From contig JANXZI010000482.1 of NCBI GenBank assembly GCA_025355595.1, positions 1 to 8,551 on the forward strand: a DNA stretch of 8,551 bases, read 5' to 3'. The stretch is from Spartobacteria bacterium. Lineage in GTDB: Bacteria; Verrucomicrobiota; Verrucomicrobiia; Chthoniobacterales; Chthoniobacteraceae. Below are positions 1-5,435 of the stretch, piece by piece (the first letter of the stretch is position 1; the number at the start of each line of letters is the position of its first letter). Under the pieces are notes generated by a model that ran no database searches, was not told the origin of the DNA, and saw only the letters and a list, made by a program, of their open reading frames with translations. The position numbers and the translations under genes are program-made.

Positions 1-1
1 C

Positions 2-670
2 CGTCGGGCCGTCTTCAATCTCATCAACGCCTACGCCCGCCCGCGCGACCTCCTGCTCGTCGAGGAACTCGACTACTACAATCCCCGGCGCAAGAATCGG
101 GTCACCCCGGACGGCACACTGAAGAACATCCTCCGCCTCGACTGCGGCTTTTGGGAGAGCAAGGACACCGACGACGACCTCAACCAGGAGATCGCGAAGA
201 AATTCGACAGGGGCTACCCGGATTCAAACATCCTCTTCGAGGACTCGCAGACCGCCATCCTCTATCAGGACGGCCAGCGCCTCCTCACCGCGCCATTTGG
301 AAAAGACGAGGCGCTCGACGAACTCCTCACCGCCTACGTCACCTTCGAGAGCCGGGACGTGCGCGAGTTCAAGGAAGCCGTCGAACGGTTCAAGCAGGAC
401 ATCCCCAGCATCGTCACCGCCCTGCGCGACATGATCCAGCAGCAGGGCAGGGCCAATCCCGGCTTCCGCCAGCGCCGCGACACCTTCCTCGATCTCTGCC
501 GCACCGCCATCAATCCCGCCGTCACGCCAGCCGACGTGGACGAGATGCTCATCCAGCACATCCTCACCGAGGAAATCTTCCTCTCCATCTTCAGCGACAT
601 CCAGTTCCTCGATGAAAATAACATCGCCCGCGAGCCAATTTCTGCTGGCTGGTCCACGCTCGGTGCGTAA
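2..670 (+). CDS. N-terminal fragment of a type ISP / IIG-like restriction-modification protein, truncated
   Basis: The frame is open from the left edge and gives 222 visible residues, so the true start lies outside, probably only a few codons away. The visible part matches the N-terminal nuclease region of single-chain type ISP-like restriction-modification proteins (COG4889-like). A PD at visible residues 36-37 followed by ESK at 52-54 forms a textbook PD-(D/E)xK nuclease motif. The family signatures LLVEELDYYNP (about 18-28), EMLIQHILTEEIF (about 181-193) and NNIARE (206-211) are all present. In intact relatives NNIARE leads into a long helical coupler, an adenine methyltransferase domain and a target-recognition domain. 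Here the reading frame runs only 11 unrelated codons further and stops. The protein is therefore cut at about nt 635, and its C-terminal end reappears at 2624. Without a methyltransferase or specificity part it is probably non-functional or inactive alone. Family identity is confident from motifs; function is inferred. Confidence 0.85.
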   Translation, partial: RRAVFNLINAYARPRDLLLVEELDYYNPRRKNRVTPDGTLKNILRLDCGFWESKDTDDDLNQEIAKKFDRGYPDSNILFEDSQTAILYQDGQRLLTAPFGKDEALDELLTAYVTFESRDVREFKEAVERFKQDIPSIVTALRDMIQQQGRANPGFRQRRDTFLDLCRTAINPAVTPADVDEMLIQHILTEEIFLSIFSDIQFLDENNIAREPISAGWSTLGA

Positions 671-698
671 ACTTTCGCGCTCCCAATCGCCTGCTCCA

Positions 699-1646
699 AT
701 GCCTGTTAAAATTGAACCATCTGAAAAACATCCAGATCTCCTGACACTGCCGCCAAATGGCACCATCCATGAACTACAGGGGGGCGGCCTCCAACTTCAT
801 TATGAAGCGACAGGAGGGCAGCTTTTTTGCGGCGATTCGATCGCCTGGCTCGCCACCCTCAAACCCGAGAGCATCGACCTTTGTTTCGCCGACCCGCCCT
901 ATAACATAAAGAAAGCCGACTGGGATACCTTTGAATCGCATGAAAGTTATATGCGTTGGTCAAAGCAGTGGGTGGAACTCGCGGTGCGGGCGCTGAAGCC
1001 GACCGGCAGTCTCTATATCTGCGGATTTTCCGAAATCCTAGCTGACATTAAAGTTGCGGCGATGCCCTTTTTCCGTAGCTGCCGCTGGCTGGTCTGGCAC
1101 TATAAGAACAAAGCCAATCTCGGGAACGACTGGGGTCGCTCGCACGAAAGCATTCTCCACCTGCGCAAGAGCGCGGAGTTCACCATGAATATCGAAGACG
1201 TGCGCATCCCCTACGGCGCTCATACTTTGAAATACCCGCAGCATCCGCAGGCGCTCACAAGCCAGTATGGACAAGGCAAAGAGCGCGACGTGGACTGGAC
1301 GCCGAACCCGGCTGGCGCGAAGCCGAAAGATGTGTTCGACATTCCGACGACCTGCAACGGCATGGGCGAAAAGACTGCTCATCCGACGCAGAAACCCGAA
1401 GAGCTTATTCGCAAGATCGTCCTCGCGTCCTCCAATCCCGGAGACTTGGTCGCCGACCCTTTCTCCGGTTCGGGGACAACGTGCGTCGTTGCCGCACAGC
1501 TAGGTCGCCGCTGGCTCGGGTGCGACGCCAATGCCACTTACAATCAGTGGGCGATCGAACGGCTAAACGCCATCCCGCAAAAGCCGGTTGCTGTCTGGAT
1601 GGAACTCGACCGGAAGACGGCGGCCCGTCGTGAAAGCATCCGATGA
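699..1646 (+). CDS. Site-specific DNA methyltransferase, beta class (N6-adenine type likely)
   Basis: The 315-residue protein belongs to the N4/N6 DNA methylase family (PF01555-like) and would transfer a methyl group from S-adenosylmethionine to a base in a specific DNA site. The motif order is that of a beta-class enzyme: catalytic DPPYN at residues 65-69 comes first, HPTQKP is at 228-233, and the SAM-binding DPFSGSGTT is at 253-261. DPPY favours adenine-N6, although cytosine-N4 cannot be excluded. Length is normal for a standalone type II methyltransferase. I chose the ATG at 699 because the in-frame ATG at 612 lies inside the coding sequence of the upstream nuclease fragment and would add 29 residues unlike this family. 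No clear Shine-Dalgarno precedes 699. Its last codons overlap the next gene by ATGA, so the two are probably translated together as an R-M pair. The base composition is visibly less GC-rich than the flanking type ISP fragments, which suggests separate origin. Confidence 0.9.
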   Translation: MPVKIEPSEKHPDLLTLPPNGTIHELQGGGLQLHYEATGGQLFCGDSIAWLATLKPESIDLCFADPPYNIKKADWDTFESHESYMRWSKQWVELAVRALKPTGSLYICGFSEILADIKVAAMPFFRSCRWLVWHYKNKANLGNDWGRSHESILHLRKSAEFTMNIEDVRIPYGAHTLKYPQHPQALTSQYGQGKERDVDWTPNPAGAKPKDVFDIPTTCNGMGEKTAHPTQKPEELIRKIVLASSNPGDLVADPFSGSGTTCVVAAQLGRRWLGCDANATYNQWAIERLNAIPQKPVAVWMELDRKTAARRESIR

Positions 1647-2593
1647 GCGTGCTTTCGGCGCTACGGGAGTATGCCTGCGACAAGACCCGTTTCACAACGC
1701 TCGATCATTACGTCGCTTTCGCGCAGCGGTATCTCGACTTCATCGGCATACCGCAAAGCGTGCAGGCCGTCATCGTTTCCCAAAACGAGCCGCATTACCA
1801 ATTCCTCCAGTATAAAGAGGACGGCGCTTTCAACGTCACGCGCCCGCTCAACTCCCGCCTTCTCTACTCCGCCGCCGATTTCGGGCACGCGGTTCCCCGG
1901 CTCCGCACGCTGCTCGCCAGCGGGCGCAATGCGCGGCCCTCCATCGAGGATCGCGAACTCTGCAATCGCAGCATCTACACGATTCAGCAGGCCATCGGCG
2001 CCGCCCTCGACTCGCTCCCGGCGGGCAAGTCCAACACCGCCCGCAAAATCAATGGAGACCTCTTTGAGCGGCTTATTCAATTGCTCATCATCGCGCAAGG
2101 CATTGATTGCACCTCCGGCACTGTCCAGGTCCCCGTCGTCGTTCCCGGCGTGGCGGAGTTTGTCATGCGCTTTCAGCACGACCTTATCATCAAATACGGC
2201 GAACTAGTGAAGGTGATTGGCTCGGTGAAGACCAGCAGTAAAGACCGGCTCGGCAAAATCTTTGTGGACAAATTCCTTCTCCACCGCATGACCGGAAAGG
2301 ATGTCCCGCACGTCGCCATTTTCCTGAACGACGTGCAGAGAAAAGGCGTATTACCCCGCTACGGCATCAATTCGACATTTTTGTCCGGTCATTTCAAGGG
2401 ATACACCGTCAAGTTAAACCCGCTTGATGGGGTTTATTACTGCGACATCCGCCCGAACATGCTTACGGAGGACATCCTTCGTCATCACATCCGCACCTTT
2501 GACCACTTCCTCTTTGATGACATATGGGAACTTACTAGCCGCGACTCCATCGTCGCGTCGGTCGTCCGAGAAGAACCAAATGAGCCGGGGTAG
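1643..2593 (+). CDS. Probable type II restriction endonuclease, partner of the upstream methyltransferase
   Basis: This 316-residue protein begins inside the methyltransferase stop codon (ATGA overlap at 1643-1646), the usual layout for a cognate restriction enzyme. No family can be assigned with certainty. A PD-(D/E)xK-like core is visible: Glu142 in the helix GDLFERLIQLL, Asp180 in FQHDL, then SVKTSSKDR at 194-202. In SVK, serine replaces the usual acidic residue before the catalytic lysine. SVK is the variant found in Cfr10I, Bse634I and NgoMIV, where the missing acidic residue comes from a nearby helix; Asp209 is a possible substitute here. The following KDR resembles the K/R-x-D-R element with which CCGG-family enzymes read C:G pairs. 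It would cut unmethylated foreign DNA at the site protected by the partner enzyme. The role rests mainly on gene position and is well supported; the structural subgroup is inference. No frameshift or truncation is visible. Confidence 0.75.
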   Translation: MSVLSALREYACDKTRFTTLDHYVAFAQRYLDFIGIPQSVQAVIVSQNEPHYQFLQYKEDGAFNVTRPLNSRLLYSAADFGHAVPRLRTLLASGRNARPSIEDRELCNRSIYTIQQAIGAALDSLPAGKSNTARKINGDLFERLIQLLIIAQGIDCTSGTVQVPVVVPGVAEFVMRFQHDLIIKYGELVKVIGSVKTSSKDRLGKIFVDKFLLHRMTGKDVPHVAIFLNDVQRKGVLPRYGINSTFLSGHFKGYTVKLNPLDGVYYCDIRPNMLTEDILRHHIRTFDHFLFDDIWELTSRDSIVASVVREEPNEPG

Positions 2594-2623
2594 TCCCTCG
2601 GAGACGCCGCTGTTTCTATAAGT

Positions 2624-3040
2624 ATGTCGTACCGCCCGCTCATGGACTTGCACCTCGGCTACGAGCAGGCCGCGCCTTTCCCGCTGGAGCGCCACGACCG
2701 CAAGGAACCCGCAGGCAAGCAAGCAGACGAACCGAACGACAAACCCAAGCCCAAGCCTAGGCTGGAAGCCGTGAAGGAAACCGGCAGCATCGAGATTGAC
2801 GCCACGACCACGCTCCACGGCATCCCCGCCGCCGCGTGGGACTACAAGCTCGGCAACCGCAGCGGGCTGGAATGGGTGCTAGACCAATGGAAGGAACACA
2901 AGATCAGCGACCCCACGGTGGCGGAGAAATTCAACACCTACCGCTTCGCCGACCACAAGGAAGCCGTGCTCGCCCTGCTCGCCCGCGTCTGCACCGTGAG
3001 CGTCGAGACGATGAAGATCGTGCGGGCGATGCCGGACTAG
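2624..3040 (+). CDS. C-terminal fragment of a type ISP / IIG-like restriction-modification protein
   Basis: This 138-codon frame is not an independent gene family: it matches the last part of type ISP-like restriction-modification proteins. Recognisable pieces in order are MDLHLGYE (about 7-14), PFPLERHD (about 18-25), a lysine/proline-rich linker (about 26-47), TTLHGIPAAAWDYKLGNRS (about 61-79), LEWVLDQ (81-87), EKFNTYRFADHKE (about 100-112) and the typical ending VSVETMKIV close to the stop. These are the distal target-recognition and C-terminal segments. The matching N-terminal part ends at about nt 635, so roughly 2 kb of foreign sequence separates the two pieces and the methyltransferase middle is gone. 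An ATG at 2624 happens to open the frame, and the frame is also in register with the upstream endonuclease stop at 2591-2593. The fragment could be expressed as a short protein, but remnant status is more likely. It retains strongly C/G-ending codons, like the N-terminal piece. Confidence 0.8.
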   Translation: MSYRPLMDLHLGYEQAAPFPLERHDRKEPAGKQADEPNDKPKPKPRLEAVKETGSIEIDATTTLHGIPAAAWDYKLGNRSGLEWVLDQWKEHKISDPTVAEKFNTYRFADHKEAVLALLARVCTVSVETMKIVRAMPD

Positions 3041-3136
3041 TATCTACTTGCATAAGTTTGCAATCCCATTCTCGGCCGGCTCGTCAGAGTAAATTACCCG
3101 AATAATAGAATGCGAAGTTTTGCAAGTAGATACTAG
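3037..3136. repeat. Small inverted-repeat element with 16-bp perfect arms
   Basis: CTAGTATCTACTTGCA at 3037-3052 is the exact reverse complement of 3121-3136. The 68-bp centre contains a second imperfect pairing: ATCCCATTCT on the left is 8 of 10 identical to the complement of the segment near 3107-3116. The outermost four bases, CTAG, are themselves palindromic, so they could equally be a 4-bp target duplication around a 12-bp inverted repeat. The stop codon of the type ISP C-terminal fragment (TAG, 3038-3040) lies inside the left arm. No ORF of note is inside. It could be a miniature non-autonomous element (MITE-like) or a terminator or RNA-processing structure. No run of T follows, so an intrinsic terminator is less likely. 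Confidence 0.75.
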
Positions 3137-3430
3137 AGCCTGTACGGCACTTTGAATTTTTGCGGTGTCCGAGCTAGCGGCGGTCTTCCGGCAGCGGCGG
3201 TCTTTCGGGCCAAAGGCCCGCAACAAGCCAGCCCAGGGCAACGCCCTGGGTAATTCGTCCTCCACGAATCAAAGCCCTGAAAGGGCGGCACACCTTGTCG
3301 CGCCCTTTCAGGGCTTTGTTCTTTTCCTGCAATTCCCAGGGCGGCGCTCGTCCCTCGCTTGCCCTGGGCTGGCTTGTGATGGGCCTTTGGCCCACCTTGC
3401 CGCCACTCTTTGAAGTGCCGTACAGACTCT
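3135..3430. repeat. About 296-bp nested palindromic repeat element
   Basis: Several arm pairs are nested with a common centre near 3294. Outer ends 3135-3151 and 3414-3430 match in 16 of 17 positions. Inside these, 3207-3219 pairs perfectly with 3381-3393 (13 bp), 3223-3240 with 3360-3377 (18 bp perfect), 3243-3255 with 3331-3342 (one base bulge), and 3270-3287 with 3301-3318 (18 bp perfect). The central loop is 13 bases. Each arm also holds a local CCCAGGGC/GCCCTGGG hairpin, so cruciform and alternative foldings are possible. Short frames crossing it on both strands are by-products of the palindrome. Sequences of this style occur dispersed in PVC-group genomes, from general knowledge. It sits between convergent gene sets and could also act as a bidirectional transcription stop. 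Whether it is mobile cannot be decided from one copy. Confidence 0.85.
3176..3209. repeat. 17-bp direct tandem duplication inside the palindromic element
   Basis: AGCGGCGGTCTTCCGGC at 3176-3192 is followed directly by AGCGGCGGTCTTTCGGG at 3193-3209, two mismatches in 17 positions. The duplication is only in the left arm; the right arm near 3400-3405 has one GCGGC-type counterpart. It therefore makes the two arms unequal and probably arose by slippage after the palindrome formed. Confidence 0.65.
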
Positions 3431-3527
3431 AAAACGAGACTGGCGATGATTTTCACCTCGCGACACTTTGCCAGCGAACGAGAGCATTTTGGCGACCAAG
3501 ATTTCATCCAACCAGGGACGGGAAAGA
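3431..3527. other. Short intergenic stretch with no recognised feature
   Basis: These 97 bases lie between the palindromic element and the end of the broken PIN gene. The minus-strand frame reading on past the PIN frameshift crosses them, but the translation resembles no family I recognise. No terminator hairpin with a T-run was found. Confidence 0.5.
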
Positions 3528-4030
3528 TTACGTCCGCGATTCCTTCGCCGCATCAAGGGTCGTCTGAATGAGATGAGGCGTGAGGTGGATTCCCTTCGCC
3601 TGCATCCGCCGGATGGAGTCATCCACCGAGGGAAGAAGCCCCGCGTAGTGCAGTTCCACCAGCAGCCCCAGGGAACCGATGACGCGCAGGCCCGCCAGTC
3701 GGGCGGCACGTCGCCGCGCAATTCATCAATCACCACGAGGGGCAGTCCTTCCTCCTGTGCGGTCTGGATGACGGCGGCCTCACTTCCGCCGAGCCGCTGA
3801 AGAAGCGGGTCCGGCGCGGAGGGGCGCGGCGAACGCACTTCACACCAGGATGCGGCCTGCACGCGCGCGGCGGTTTCATCCTTCAATCCGCCTGCGACCA
3901 GTTCGGCGATGACCTCGGCGGGAACAATGAACCGCCCGACGATGCCGGCGAGTTGGTCAAAGTCCGGCAAGGCGGCTACGAGGGCGATGAGCGGGCTGCT
4001 ATTGACGACCAGCGAAGGTTTCACGGGCAT
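3528..4030 (-). pseudogene. DUF3368 / PIN-domain protein (toxin-like), frameshifted
   Basis: Reading from ATG at 4030, the first 106 or so codons encode a PIN-domain protein of the DUF3368 type: VVNSSPLIAL at residues 8-17, GGSEAAVIQTA at 81-91 and LPLVVIDELRG at 96-106. Intact relatives continue with RRAAR-GLRVIGSLG. In this frame the sequence turns to nonsense, but shifting by one base near 3713 restores the expected continuation (AARLAGLRVIGSLGLLVELH, then RRMQAKGIHLT and LIQTTLDAAKESRT) up to a TAA at 3530-3528. One C missing from GGC-GAC (expected GGC-CGA-CGT) explains it. The gene is either a pseudogene or carries a sequencing error. PIN proteins are Mg-dependent ribonucleases; the first acidic position reads Asn (VVN), as in many DUF3368 members. 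Its start overlaps the UPF0175 gene by 32 bases, as expected for a two-gene module. Without the frameshift it would be about 167 residues. Confidence 0.85.
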
Positions 4031-4277
4031 GGGCGAACTCCTGCTTTAACTCCTCATCATCCATGTTGATGACGGACACTCCAAACCGCTCCAGCGCGAG
4101 GAGAAAGCGCACGCGATCCAACCCGGCCATGCCGGCGGCTTCGGCGGAGGAAAGCCGGCCCAGCTCATACAGCTTGGCGGCCAGGGCCATGCGGGCATCG
4201 CGCTCAAATTCTGCACGGGACATGTTCAAGGCGTCCGGCAGGCGGTCGGGATACTCGACGGTGAGGGTCTGGCTCAT
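3999..4277 (-). CDS. UPF0175 family small protein, probable antitoxin or DNA-binding partner
   Basis: The 92-residue protein carries the UPF0175 (PF03683) pattern: an N-terminal beta-like segment, LAAKLYELGRLSSAEAAGMA at about 32-51, GLDRVRFLLALERFGVSV at about 52-69 and an acidic DDEEL at about 72-76. The central part looks like a helix-turn-helix. UPF0175 genes are very often found directly upstream of DUF3368/PIN genes and are considered antitoxin-like, which is the layout here (32-base overlap with the PIN gene). The ATG at 4277 gives a normal family length; the longer frame from 4349 adds an arginine-rich stretch unlike the family. A TACACT about 7 bases upstream of the start, with TTTGCC 19 bases further, could be a weak promoter, but the spacing is poor. 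It probably still makes a protein even though its partner is broken. The antitoxin role comes from family context, not from the sequence itself. Confidence 0.85.
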   Translation of the reverse strand: MSQTLTVEYPDRLPDALNMSRAEFERDARMALAAKLYELGRLSSAEAAGMAGLDRVRFLLALERFGVSVINMDDEELKQEFAHARETFAGRQ

Positions 4278-4365
4278 GGCGGGAAGTGTAGCATCACCAT
4301 GGCGGCGGCGGCAAACTTCATCCGCTCGGGGATTCACGCGGATTCGCAATCGCGCTCCGATCCCC

Positions 4366-5394
4366 TCAGCCGCGGAGTTTCGAGCGCCGGTTTAGGTACG
4401 CGGAGAACGCCTTGTCGTAGGGCTCGCGCGTGTTGAGCGGGACGTAGTCAATGCCGACTTCGAGCAGGCCCTTGCGGTAGCGCTCGGTCTCCTCGGCGAG
4501 ATTCTGCATGTAGTTCTCGCGCACGGCGGCGGGGTCCACTTCGAGTTCCTCGCCGGTCTCGAGGTCGCGGAAGACGGTCGCGCCGTCGAATGGGAATTCC
4601 ACTTCGCTCGCGTCGCGGAGCTGGAAGACGATGACATCGTGGCCGTGGCTGCCGAGGAGGCGGATGGATTTCAGCGTCTCGGCAGGGTCGTCAATGAGAT
4701 CGCTGATGAGCACGATGAGGCCGCGGCGTTTCAGATTCCGCACCATCGCGCGCAGGCTCGCGGCGACGTTCGTTTCACCCACGGGCGGGTTCGCGGTCAT
4801 CACCTGAATCATCTGACGCAGGTGCGAAACGCGGGATCGCGGCGGCAGCACGAGCCCGGGCTTTGAACCGAAGAGTGAGAGGCCCACGGCGTCCTGCTGC
4901 TTGATCATGAGGTAGCCGAGGCACGTCGCGAGAAAGCAACCGTAATCCCACTTCGTCACGTCGCGCGTGCCAAAGGCCATCGAGGCCGATCGGTCGAGCA
5001 GGATGTGGCAGCGCAGGTTCGTCTCCTCCTCGTAGCGCTTGATGTAATAGCGGTCGGTGCGCGCGAACACCTGCCAGTCGAGATACTTCAAATCGTCGCC
5101 CGGCACATACTCGCGGTGATCGGCGAACTCCACGGAAAACCCGTGGAACGGACTTTTGTGCAGGCCATTGATGAACCCCTCGACAACGAGCCGCGCGATG
5201 AGCGGCGAGAGCGTGAACTTGTCCAGCATTGCCGGGTCGAGAAACCGGCGCGGATCGGGATCGCGGTTCACCTCGGTGATCACGCGCGGGTTGCCGCGCT
5301 CGACTACCGCGCGATGAAAGCGCCGCACAAAATTGCGCGCACCATGGCGGATCGAATCGAGCAGCGAGGTGGATTTGCCGGGGGCGTTCGCCAT
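4366..5394 (-). CDS. DUF58 domain protein with von Willebrand A-like fold
   Basis: The 342-residue protein is a typical full-length DUF58 member. The hallmark HREYVPGDDLKYLDW is at about 93-107, and a metal-site-like DRSASM at 134-139 starts the von Willebrand A-like region. IVLISDLIDD later in the chain fits the same fold. No signal peptide or membrane segment is seen, so it is probably cytoplasmic or peripheral. DUF58 proteins usually sit next to a MoxR AAA+ ATPase and Bat-type membrane proteins and act in poorly defined protein maturation or stress functions. None of those partners is in this window. The gene starts 41 bases after the oxidoreductase stop, so co-transcription is plausible. 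Its first 20 codons resemble a tiny ORF just upstream of the oxidoreductase (7526-7612). The N-terminal 40 residues are basic and vary in the family. Family assignment is very confident, biochemical role unknown. Confidence 0.93.
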   Translation of the reverse strand: MANAPGKSTSLLDSIRHGARNFVRRFHRAVVERGNPRVITEVNRDPDPRRFLDPAMLDKFTLSPLIARLVVEGFINGLHKSPFHGFSVEFADHREYVPGDDLKYLDWQVFARTDRYYIKRYEEETNLRCHILLDRSASMAFGTRDVTKWDYGCFLATCLGYLMIKQQDAVGLSLFGSKPGLVLPPRSRVSHLRQMIQVMTANPPVGETNVAASLRAMVRNLKRRGLIVLISDLIDDPAETLKSIRLLGSHGHDVIVFQLRDASEVEFPFDGATVFRDLETGEELEVDPAAVRENYMQNLAEETERYRKGLLEVGIDYVPLNTREPYDKAFSAYLNRRSKLRG

Positions 5395-5435
5395 GCAGTG
5401 AGATTAGTGGCTGTCGGGGCAGGGGAGTTGGTGGC

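Noticed and set aside
224..766. Long minus-strand frame opposite the type ISP fragment
   Set aside because: The plus frame carries clear family motifs and a nuclease site; the antisense translation has none and reflects GC-rich codon bias.
1661..2179. Minus-strand frame of 172 codons opposite the endonuclease
   Set aside because: It is a shadow of the endonuclease gene, with low-complexity content and no recognisable motif.
3165..3413. Short frames on both strands across the palindromic element, giving peptides such as RALPWAGLLRAFGP
   Set aside because: The two strands give similar peptides because the DNA is palindromic. Such peptides are often annotated as hypothetical proteins but are repeat by-products.
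3037..3430. CRISPR array
   Set aside because: The repeats are inverted and nested, not regularly spaced direct repeats, and no cas gene is present.
3308..3712. Continuation of the PIN frame past the frameshift, giving a 240-residue protein
   Set aside because: After residue 106 it loses the family pattern and runs into the palindrome, while the neighbouring frame carries the true C-terminus.
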